Shown here piece by piece: positions 35,931 through 46,500 of a DNA stretch of 64,000 nt. This DNA comes from Ancylostoma caninum. Taxonomy: Eukaryota > Nematoda > Chromadorea > Rhabditida > Ancylostomatidae. Position 1 is the first letter of the stretch; each line of letters starts with the position of its first letter. The notes under the pieces are model-generated. The model saw only the letters and a program-made list of their open reading frames with translations, had not been told where the DNA came from and ran no database searches. The stretch lies in the NCBI GenBank assembly GCA_037903475.1, contig JBAJFG010000120.1, positions 1,054,001-1,118,000 of the forward strand, read 5' to 3'. The position numbers were made by a program, and so were the translations under genes.

Positions 35931-35965
35931 ATTATCGTGTTTAAATACGATAATTAGAACCATAT
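35920..35965. repeat. 19-bp perfect inverted repeat
   Basis: Arms 35920-35938 and 35947-35965 (ATATGGTTCTAATTATCGT and its complement) with an 8-nt loop, at the junction between the LINE tail and the next repeat. Confidence 0.85.
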
Positions 35966-35995
35966 CAGACGAACGACGAAGCCCATAAGGAGGAA

Positions 35996-36838
35996 GCCGG
36001 GACCATATTTGCAGGTGAACTCTCAGCTCGAAATCGAACTGTGAGCTTACCGTCACGTTGAGCGTCCTGCCATTATGAAACGGCGAGGAAACTGGAGCGA
36101 AATAGTGTGGAGCGCATGAGACACAGGCAGTGCCCTGGTCGTTCCGCGAAAAAAATCCTCCAGAGGACTTTTTGCTCATAGTTCAGTTCATCGTTACAGA
36201 CAGTCAAGCATGCACTTACTACCTTTCTATGATGACGCCATACCGGATACACGCAGCGACCGACGTTATCACCATCTCGATCACCTGACCTTCCGCCTTA
36301 GGTAGAGGATGACTCCGATTTCCTAGTGGGTGATTTTGACTGCTCAGCCTTACATCTTCCCACGTTAAATCTCACATACTTCATGGATACTGAATTATAT
36401 CCCTTCTAGCTCAACACATCAAGGTTAGGTTATGCGCCGAGAGGTTCACTGTCTGCTTTGGTTATAATTGTCACAAAATTCCGTCAGCATTAGAATCTGT
36501 GATGCAGAGGTATGTCAGCATATCCTGAGGACATCGAGTATTTCATGGCTGAAGGTTCGAAACCTCTGGTGGTTGGTTTGAGGTTCTCTTACATAAGCCA
36601 CATCATTCAGCGGCCGCATGCATAATTGAGATTACCCGAGGTAAAGGTGTTAACACCAACAACGTGTTCAAGTTTACCCTTCATCAACACAGATATTTAC
36701 CCTGGGTAATGTCAATGATGCATGCAAGCCCAAGACTACGGTTGTCAGTTAGCTCGAAGCTTGTTCGCGGTTGCAAAATAGAACTGACGGTCAACTGTGA
36801 CTTTTGCTTCATCGTTTCAAGAGGTTTACTACCACCCC
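35996..36838 (+). mobile_element. DNA-transposon-derived repeat, family 3 (copy 1, left end missing)
   Basis: It shares long diverged similarity with 46186-46733. Words in common include CTTACCGTCACG/CTCACCGTCATG, GAAGGTTCGAAACCTCT and TTGTCAGTTAGCTC. The right end, GGTTTACTACCACCCC, is identical in both. The inverted left end seen in the other copy is absent here. A MITE is inserted at 36610-36731. Confidence 0.7.
36610..36731. mobile_element. MITE, family 2, nested in family 3 repeat
   Basis: About 122 bp with ends GCATGCAT...GAGATTACCC and ...GGGTAATGTCAATGATGCAT. The paralogous family 3 copy at 46.6 kb reads straight through the same point (CATCATTCA then AAGACCACAG), so an empty site is present in the same window. 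Confidence 0.8.
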
Positions 36839-37967
36839 AGATATATCTCACGTGAATACTAGGTCTGGAGAAGTATAAAATCTATGCTCCAGAAAAAAAA
36901 AAGTTTGGGAAAAGGTAAAAGCAAACACCAGGAGATTCCAAACTTCGGAAAATGAAGCCGTGGTGTACAACCTTCTTACTGGATGCGCGAGTTACTATAC
37001 AACGGCCCTACTGCAGCACTTGATGGTATGAGAATGATCCTGCTGCTACTATGCATTGGTTTGAAGCGGCCATTCTTATTGCAAGTGAGAGTATATACAG
37101 TGCAATATCACATAACACAGAGCAGCAGCAAATCCCAACAATGTGTGCATTGCTGCTGTATAAGTAAAAATGTCATAGGGGCTGCAAAGGTTGTTTCAAA
37201 TGTAGTACAGATTGATTTTTTTAAGTATCGAGGGTTGATAGTAAAAAGTAAATACAAGGAGGTGCACCTATAACTGCATGTTCTTCACGTGAATTTTCCA
37301 TAGTGAAGACATTGCTCTTTCTAATCTCTGATGCGAGACTGATTTTTGCTCCTTATAGTTTTTCGCAAAGAAATGAAAACAAGCTTTTAAACTATTGAAT
37401 TTATTGGTATAGAAATGTCAAATTTTCAAAGTTTCAAGCGCCAGTGCCAGTATCAGTGCCCCACTATGGTCTAGCGCGACTTCTCATTGTGGGAATGAAG
37501 CACTGAGAACTGTTCCACTTGAATTCTGATAAAGATTAAAGGAGTTACCGGTCAAAGGCAGTGAAATAGTGATGGATATAACCGGTTTCAAAGCATTTAT
37601 GAAGCATGGACCCAATCCCCAATCAAAGTGGCAAATCGTAGTGTGTCAGAAGCTCTTTGAACCACTATCAAAGGAAAACATGATTCTCAATGACCCACTG
37701 GTTCGAAGATCGAAGCTGTTTTGAATTGACGTGCTTCTCCTCGTCGTCTACGCACAGAAGTTGTTGTTGAACTCTGTCCACTTACGTATGTACGTAACTG
37801 ACTCTACAAAAAACCAGATAAGCTTACTGTATTTAAGGGACACATTAGTACCCACCACAAGAGGTTTACTATACAGTGCTTATCTGTGTTATTTGGTTCT
37901 TGTACTTGTTTCAGATCATAACTGGACGTTGGTTGACTTGACTCATGACACCTGGACTTTTCAGAGT

Positions 37968-40900
37968 ATGAGGCTTCTCCTAATTATGACTGCGCTTTCC
38001 ACCTCTGTTGAGGCTCTGAAGATCTTAGTGTACTCCGCTCCGTTGGGATTCTCTCACATGCAATTTATGGGTGAAATCGCAGATAGGTTGCAAGAAGCTG
38101 GCCATGACGTGGTAGGTAGTCTGTTCTGTCCATGAACTGGGTTTCTGGAAATTCCAGGCCCATAGAAGATTTGAAATGGGTCCTTTCTTTACTGACTATT
38201 CTTCAGACTGTTCTTCATCCGCTTTCTCAACTAGACCACGCTCACGCTGTGTCCAAGATGGCCAAGCAGGTGAGCAGCCGTTCTTTTATTGCCTTTAGTA
38301 GTTAGGAGTGAAGTACAGAATGATCGTTTTAGGTGAAAAATCGCTAGAAGTGGGGCATCCTGCAGTCAGTACACATGCGATGTTTATACTAGCTGCGTGC
38401 GTCATTTGCGCATCACTCGCACGCATCCATTTGAAAGAGATTTTCCATGAAGACCGTCAGCACGACATGCACATTCCCAATGAAAAGAACGCGCGGCCGC
38501 AGCGAGGCCGTAAACGCGCGCGTCTGAGCTGCGACTGCGATGCGACTGCAATACGACTGTACCCTATTCTTCATCATATAGACGCACGCGCGTCAGTCGC
38601 ACGCATCCAATATAAATTGCCCTTATATTGTACTAAATTACTGTTCGATTGCAAACGAGGGAATTCGAAACTTCTTGCACCCCTTCTTACGGCCATTTTG
38701 CATACCCCGACAATTTTATCACTGATTCCCCAGGAAATTGTACATGTTGTCTAAGATATTTTCTCCCAGGAAAATTTATTGACAACGGCAATGTTCCGCA
38801 AAACATAAATAACGCCCATGAAACTGTTCATTATCCTGTCGTTGTGGAAAAGATATGACTTAGTGTTATTTTCAGCACGTACTTGAATTACCATTGACGA
38901 TGCGCCAGCGGTTCGACCGCAGAGAGCTTGGCTTGTGGCAGATGGGCAGCAATTCGATTAGAGATCGACTGGCGATGATCATGTCTTTCTCGAATTTGCA
39001 AAAGGACTCCTGTGAATGTAAGTGTCAATCCTCTCAGTGGGCGTGGTTATGTTCGCACGAAAAGTGCAAGAAAGTCTATGAAGGAGTCCAAAGCAATCTT
39101 TCTATGGCAGCAAGTTCTGCATTCACTCTTGAAACTGCTCGAAAGACCCTAATTTATCTATTTTTAGATCTACTACAGGACAACTATACCATGACAACTC
39201 TTCAAAACGCTCGTTTCGATGTGGGCATCACAGAAGTGTTCGCTGTTTGTGGATTCGGGCTTTTCGAGGTATTTCAGCTTTAAACAGAGGTTTCCTTAGC
39301 AAAATGTTCAATCCTCAGTCTTCAGATGGTCGACATCCCTCACGTGATCGGCGCATCAGCTGTAGGCATGTTCGACTCGATGAATGAATTTGTCCAAGTA
39401 CCAACGATGCCAAGTTTTGTGCCCTGTGAGTAATTTATCTCCAGTATTCACAGCATCACCCCTCAACTTTCCCTTTTCTTTAGCATTTCTCTCGTCCTTC
39501 AAGAGATGACGTTCCCACAGAGATTCGTGAACTTCTTCCTGCATAACATAGTGTGGCTAGCAACTCAACATATCCTTCACAGCTACGAGGTCAGTAGCTG
39601 ATGTAACCTTAGCCACTGCTGACATAATGCTGCCATTTCAGCGCCTTTTCTCGCGGTATGGTCTCGACACCAACCTGCAGCAGCTCATTAACAACAGAGT
39701 TAACTACGTGCTTTCTAATTCCGATGAGTTTCTTGACATTGCTCTGCCAAGTACGGGAAAACTCGTACACGTCGGTGGAATTGCACTGCCTGAGGCTGCG
39801 ACACTTCCGGAGGTTAGATTATCTTTGATTTCCGAGTCTTTTACTCTTTAAAGTATGGTTGTTTTTCAGGATTTCCGAACAGTGATGGGGCGTAATGGCA
39901 GCAAGGGTGTCGTGTTGATTTCTTTTGGTTCGAATGCACCGACTGTTCAGGTAAGTCCACTGCTTATGGGAAAAAATGAGATAAGGGTTTCCTGTGTTTT
40001 CCGACGAGAATGGAAGCCACTCTTCACATCTCGTTGGCCATGTGAGTGCTTGTACATGAGGAACCAATAACGCACGAGCTGATCCAGAAATGTTGTTCTT
40101 TTGTTTTGGAAGAAACATTCCGGCTAAAACGAATTTGTACACTTGCTAGTTTTTCTCGCCAACGTGATGAAATCACGTCCACGCGGTAAGTAGGCGATTA
40201 CCTCAAACTTGGGTCACTAAAACTTTATATAGAAATATAGGAACGATATCTGACATATAAAAGAACAAATACAACACAACAAATCAAAATGGGTTAAATG
40301 AGAGTTCAAGCGATGGTTAAGTGAAATATTGCATGAGTTAAGTGAAGTATGAAAGCTCAAGCGATGGCTAAGTGAAAATTACATGAGTTAAGTGAAGCAA
40401 TGAAAACTTGAGTGATGGTTAAGTGAAAATCCGTAAATGAGATTACTCGATTGATTGATTGCCAGAGGATAAGTGACAGCGATTAAGTGAAACATTAGAT
40501 TACTTCAAGAAACCTGTATGCTACATAAATGTTAAGGCACCTGAAACTTGAGCTAGCGAGACACTGGAAAAGTGATTCTACTGTCATCTAGAGAGACACG
40601 GAAAGGTGATTCTACTATCATCTAGAGAGACACTGGAAAAGTGATTCTACCGTCGTCTAGCGAGGCACAAGAAAAGTGATTCTAGCGTCAAGTGAATGGA
40701 AATCTAGAAAAAGGGACCGACCGTCCGTCCCTTGTACGCTTGATGAATGCCATCCAGAGCCGAGTGCTCTTTATACGGCTCGGTTTATTTGAAATGCCGC
40801 AGCTTCTAGCGGAGATGGAACCGTCTGATAAACCAGATGTCGTTGGGAAAGTGCGGCCGGCGCGTTGTTTGTTGCTTCAGTCTCGGGCCTCTGACGAACA

Positions 40901-42544
40901 TGAAAATAGATAGATTACGGTATGGTAGACGAGAGAAAAATTATGAAATTAAGTTGACATTGTCGACACCGGCTGATTTGAGCCATCCCTCCCCTTGACT
41001 GCTCGGATTTGACACCACTTGGTTTGCAACAATTCCTGAAACTGTTATCGAAATCATTGTGAAAATTTCTGTTGCGTGGACGTTTTGTAATGTCCTCTTA
41101 AATGAAAAAAAAAATAAAAATAAAGACATAATCAGATCAAAAACTCAAGAAAGTGTCTTGAAGGAAGAACTTAATAAAGAATCCTAAATCTTAAGCGCTC
41201 TCGCTCATCAACTAATAGTAGCATTTAGGGAACTAGTAGTGATTCCATTCAAAAATCTTCCAATTTGAAAAAAAATACGTGGCTTACACATGTTAAATTA
41301 AGTTCAATTGGCATAAACAAATACAACTTTTTCAGATGCCAGCAAACATGCGTGTGGCAATCCTGGAAGCTGTTTCTCACTTCCCGGAATACACATTCAT
41401 CTGGAAGATCGACAAAGAAGATGCAGTACCTAAGATGCCTAACCTATTTACCACCAACTGGGTACCGCAAACTGCTCTCCTTCGTAAGATGCTGGCAACT
41501 ATTCCTTCCACATTCCTAAGTAGTGTATACATACTCCTTTTCAGCTCACCCAAAACTGCGTTGTTTCGTCTCACATGGTGGCCTGAACAGTGTGCTCGAA
41601 CTGACGAGAAGTGGCAAGCCAGCTATACTTATTCCGTTGTTTGGTGATCAGCACAGAAATGCGAAACTTGTTGAGCGAAAGGGATCGGCGATAGTACTCG
41701 GGAAGGAGTCGTTCACGAGCGAGGGATTTATAGATGCTCTTCGTAGGACTCTGGAGGATAAAAAGTAAGTTCTCCTTGTTAGATGCACTCAAAAATGGTA
41801 AGAAATAAACTGAAAGGCCGTGAACAGGAACTACTTTCCGAATAATTCGAGTATTCGAGTGGTAGCCACAATTTTTACATAATAGGCTCGTGAGAGAATT
41901 CCTGAACGAAATTTTTTTGCGATGTGGTGTTTCAAACTAATAATCTGAACCTGACTTATTAATTTTTTGGTGGCAAACCACTGTAGCTATCCAGTCGCAC
42001 AGTTCCTGCTATAACAAAGAAAATCTGCGGTTATCATGATTATTTCAACTCTCTAGCTAATAACTTGTGAATGTTATCCATACGACTTCGGCATGTGCTA
42101 CCTAAAGTTAATGAAAGTCCGTAATTTTTCAATCATTTGGGCTTTTCAAGGCCTCCATTGCCAGAATTCTGCCCCATAGCTAGCCGAAATGGCCCCAACT
42201 ACGGGTTTTCTTGGCTGTACAATAGAAAATGACGACATTGAAGCAAGTTAATAAGCATGGCTGTCTTCAGATATCTGCAAAAAGCCGAACGCCTTGCCTC
42301 GCTAATGAAGAAGAAGCCATTCAACCTCAAGGAACGTCTCCTATCCACTGTTGAATTCTCCGCCATGCATGGGAAAATTCACGACCTCGACGTCTACGGT
42401 TATCGGATGGGTTTTGTGCAGTACTTTGGACTAGACGTCTTCGCAGCCGCAGTAGTTTTACTTGCATTTCTATTAGAGAGCTTCTACTTTAGCACGAGAT
42501 TTTTCCTTAGATTTGTGGTTATTTCGAAGGTGAAGCAAAATTAG
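37968..42544 (+). CDS. UDP-glucuronosyltransferase A, with one-base frameshift
   Basis: Type I ER membrane UGT, transferring a sugar from a UDP donor to lipophilic acceptors. Exons: 37968-38111, 38207-38269, 38876-39017, 39168-39268, 39326-39425, 39484-39589, 39642-39812, 39870-39950, 41336-41483, 41545-41764, 42271-42544. The start is chosen for its signal peptide (MRLLLIMTALSTSVEA) and because exon 1 then has the same 144 nt as gene B. TTTTCAG lies 3 nt before the ATG and could be a spliced-leader acceptor. The SHMQF histidine near the N-terminus is in the usual catalytic-base position. The donor-site signature FVSHGGLNSVLELTRSGKP and GDQ are present, with a C-terminal membrane helix and basic tail. 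Exon 6 is one base short (near 39501-39507), which brings an in-frame TGA; otherwise it would be 516 residues like gene B. It may be a pseudogene, a null allele or an assembly indel. Confidence 0.85.
38379..38627 (-). mobile_element. MITE, family 1 (copy 2) in UGT-A intron 2
   Basis: About 249 bp, aligning with the reverse complement of 9997-10253 along its length. Shared words include GAAAAGAACGCGCGGCCGC and GAGCTGCGACTGCGATGCGA, and it ends in TATAAATTGCCCTTAT. It accounts for the open frame seen here. Confidence 0.8.
40296..40692 (+). repeat. two short tandem arrays in UGT-A intron 8
   Basis: 40296-40440 holds about three diverged units of 50-57 bp built on GCGATGGTTAAGTGAAA and ATGAGTTAAGTGAAG. 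40557-40692 holds four units of about 33 bp built on GAAAAGTGATTCTAC followed by CATCTAGAGAGACAC. This is the longest intron in UGT-A (1385 bp). Confidence 0.75.
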
Positions 42545-42616
42545 TTGCATTTTTGTATGTATTGTAGGCATGTTTTACATAGGAAGTGATAATTTACGGG
42601 TTGCGATTTTATTGGC

Positions 42617-42622
42617 AATAAA
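42617..42622 (+). other. polyadenylation signal, UGT-A
   Basis: AATAAA 73 bp after the UGT-A stop codon, a suitable distance for the 3' end of this gene. Confidence 0.6.
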
Positions 42623-43591
42623 TCTTCTTTACATAGTTTGGAACAGCATTGAGGGTAAGAACAACTGAGAAAATGATTTTTAGAGCTCTGCTGACGAGAA
42701 TTATTTCGTCTCGACCGCAGTGCCATGCTTATTTTCAGTTTTTTTTACAAGATGAGTTTGCAATGACGATACACTCACATAACAGCAATTTAGTTTTTTT
42801 CTTCAGATCAGTCAGGTAATGCTAGAAAAAGTACGAATGGAGCGAATCTGTTGCTCTCTTGTTCCTGTAAGTACATTCAATCTGATGCCCCACCAGCTTG
42901 TGACACAAAAGTAGTGAAATAGTACACCCTTTGTGTGACATCAGTGGCTGGAAACAGAAACAGTGAGAGGTGGATGAGGCTAAACTGCGTGGAAAATAGC
43001 CATGGTGATGCATTGCTAATGGGCAGCTTCTTTTTATAAAAGATACGAGTGCGAGCTATTCACTCTTGCATTTATTCTGGGTTCAGCTGAAAAAATTGCT
43101 GAGAAAAACCTTCATGTTTTTCATGCGACTACATTGACAGCGCAGAGGAATTTCTCGGGACGGTAAATTCGAGAAGAAGACAGGTTTTTTCGTAATTTTT
43201 TAATTTTTCAAGTAAAAATTAACAAATACTTCTTCAGCGGACTTTCAGAATTTTTCTATCTTCTATGGAAAAATTCTGAACAAGCATTATCTCTCAAAGT
43301 GGATCTGGCCATCTCCTGCAGAACCAATGAAAACGAGAACATTTTAGGAGGCGCTTTTACTATCTATAATACTTGTACAAACTACTCTGTTCGATGGAAC
43401 GAATTGCACAAGGTGAATTGTGAACCGATAGAGATAAAAGCCGTGACTAATCATAAAAAAAAGAGTTAAACTTGTGATAACGAGAGTGCTTAGCACTAGA
43501 TACACCCCCATTGAACGTCCGCTATGAGAGCGTTATCAGTAAATTCTTCACAAAACGACGCAAGCGTAGATAGCAAAATTTTCTCGGAAGG
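42623..43591. other. intergenic between UGT-A and UGT-B
   Basis: No coding signal. It must hold the UGT-B promoter; I see no TATA box. Confidence 0.4.
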
Positions 43592-46500
43592 ATGAAGTCC
43601 TTGCTACTCCTGTTTCTAGTCGTCGATGTGAGCGAATCGCACAAAATTCTCGTCTTCTCGGCCCCTCTTGGCTATTCTCATATGCAGTTCATGGGACGGA
43701 TCGCGGATATCCTCCAGGAAGCAGGACATGATGTGGTGAGGAGCTCTACAATTTCTCTGGAACGTCACCACTGCAATTCCCCTAAAATTCGCATGTTTTT
43801 ACCAGCTCAGTATTTTTCAGACAGTCTTACATCCTGTTTGGATGCCAAAGTATCTGCCTGCCGTTTCCAAGTTAACCAAACAGGTAAGCTGCAAAGAATA
43901 AATGTGACTGTATTCTGGACCAATATTTATCAATGCTTCTCAATATTTTATGCTTATCCTGGTCCCGGGAAAACCAAGAAGATCACACAATCGGCGTAGT
44001 TTTCAGCCCCAAAACAAGAATTGTGAAAAAACGTTAACAACTCCTTTGTTACTTTACTTCTGTAATAAGAATGGAATAACAGTTCCACTTTTATCCTTTA
44101 TGAAATGTGCACTGATTGGATGTCATGGTCTGCCCCTCTCAGCTTTCTTACAAGTGTCCATAGATGACCAGAACTAGAGAATCTCTCGTAGAATAGGCAG
44201 TCTCTTCGCTTTTTTCTCGATGTTCTACCCAGTTCTATGAATTTTTAGTTTGAAGCTCTTCTCAAAGTTCATCCCTACTTATGACGTGCAAGGAACCGAA
44301 TCAAAATCAAATTGCCTCATTCTACCAATCGAAATACACCGAAATGAGAGCTACATGTTCTGGAATTCACGAAGACGCTTTCAGGAAAGCTGTTACAAAA
44401 TCAACGTATGATTGAGAGCAAGTCTAGACTCTTAATGCCCAGAAAAAAAAAACCAAAATTAAGGAACAGCAGATTCCAGGATAAAACGAAGAAGTGCAAA
44501 AAAGAAACAGTAGCGACACAAAGAAGAGCTCCCTCCATTACCCTCTCCTGTTTTCAGATTCTGTTCGATCTTCCCAAAGAAGTGAGCGTGGGTATGGATC
44601 CTATGAATCTGAACGTCTGGGATCAGAACAGCCACTCCGTCGTGCGGCAAATCGACATGTTGGGTAAACTCACCGAAGTGCAGATTCAATCCTGCGACCG
44701 TGAGTTGAATATTTACATAAACTATCACTCATCATAATCTCTGGATACAACATGTGCACCAAAAGCTATAAATGGAATCCTTTTCTTCAGTGCTTCTGGG
44801 TGACAACAGAACAATGGAGGAGTTGAGTAAAGAACACTTCGATGCCGGTATCAGCGAACTACTGGCTGTTTGTGGATTTGGGTTGTTCAGCGTAGGTGGA
44901 CTTTCTCATAAGTTCAAAATTTTCCAACATTATTTTGAATATTTTCGAGATCAACATATTTTGAATATTTTCGAGATCAACACCAATGGGAGCCGCCGTA
45001 GCTCCCTTTCTTCGCAGAATTGCTCTGCTGCAGTGCAGAAATAATTTCACTTCCCATTAGAAGAAAGCGAATGAGAAAATGAGAAAGGAATTCTAAATTC
45101 TAGAAAAAAAATTCAAGTGCGACCCTCCCCCCCCCCGGAAGTAAGTATCTATTAGCAGCTAAGCGTCAATTGATCAAGAACGCATTACCTCTCCCCTTAC
45201 CCTATCGGATAGTTATAAGGCTTTTGTCGGATGGTTAGGTGTCCCTAGTGACGGCTCACCTTTGGCTGTGTTAAGGCGACGTTCCATAAGCAGTCTACTT
45301 CCGAAGCGTGCGAATCCGGTTATGATTTCGAAATGACAGTGGCGGCCCTTTTATAGGCGCGCGAGAGAGCACCATAGAAGAAAGAGTAGTAACAGGTCTA
45401 CATTGCATAGTAGAATTTTAGCTAGGAAATGAGGCTAGCGGCAGCTCTGGAAACCCGATTTTTTATCAGACCTGTGGGATGGGAAAATCATCGGAGATCT
45501 GGGTTAGTAAAATTATTCATGGTAAAAGGTAAAGCCGGTGCTCGAGCGCGCCTTCGTCTTCATTAAAAAAAAACTTTGTCAGATGCGCACGTCCTCTGCA
45601 CGAACTTCAATATTTTCAGAAAATTGGAGTCGATCACATGATTGGTGCCTCTGCACTGGGACTAGTGGACTCAATGGCGGAGTTCTTCGATGCACCAAGG
45701 CTTCCTAGTTTCGTGCCTTGTTAGTGAGTTTTCCTCTAAAAAATTGCGGAAAGTAAATGAGACAATTACAAGAGTGAATTCTCTAGCAAAAGAAAGGAAA
45801 GGCAGCCCAATAGCATTGCAATCCGTTGCAAGCCATAAGCTGCTTATGTACACTTGTGTTGACTAGGAAGTGAATGAAGAGGCGGACGGTGCTAGGGATG
45901 ACGTTAGAGAAACAGAAATGTGTTTGAAAGATGAAAAGAATTGATGCATTTCTAGAGGTAAAAATGGCATTGCGTCCTCCCTCCAAACCAGCTCCCCTTA
46001 TACTTTCGGTACGATCTCGACGGGTCTGAAAAATCTGGGGTGGTAGTAAACCTGCTGAAACTGTCAGTTAACGATAAATGTTAACTGGCAGCTAACTTCC
46101 AGCTTACGGTGGACTGCGGAAGAGCAATGTAAGCTTCATTGGAACGAACATGGTTCTCCAAGTATGATGCTTGAATACTATGACGAAACGGGGACCACAC
46201 TTGCAGGTAAACTCACAGTTCGAAATTGAACTATGAGCTCACCGTCATGCTGAATTTGCTGCCAGTATGAAACGACGGGGACACGGGAAGCGAAAGAGCG
46301 TGCGGTGCGTGAGACTCAGACAGAGATCTCATCGTTTCGCGAACAATTATTTTTGATTACTGAGCCCTACACCTTCCCAGATTAAATCCCACGTATTTTA
46401 TGGGCTCGCAATTACATTTGTGAGCTTAGCATATCAAAGTTAAGTTACGCGGAAAAGATCCACTGACCGCCTTGGCTATAATGGTCACATAAGGTCAAGC

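Noticed and set aside
37731..37967. In-frame extension upstream of UGT-A exon 1
   Set aside because: Would bury the signal peptide behind about 79 residues; exon 1 length from the ATG at 37968 equals that of UGT-B, and a TTTTCAG lies immediately upstream of it.
45128..45138. C-run in UGT-B intron 4
   Set aside because: Simple homopolymer with no associated structure.
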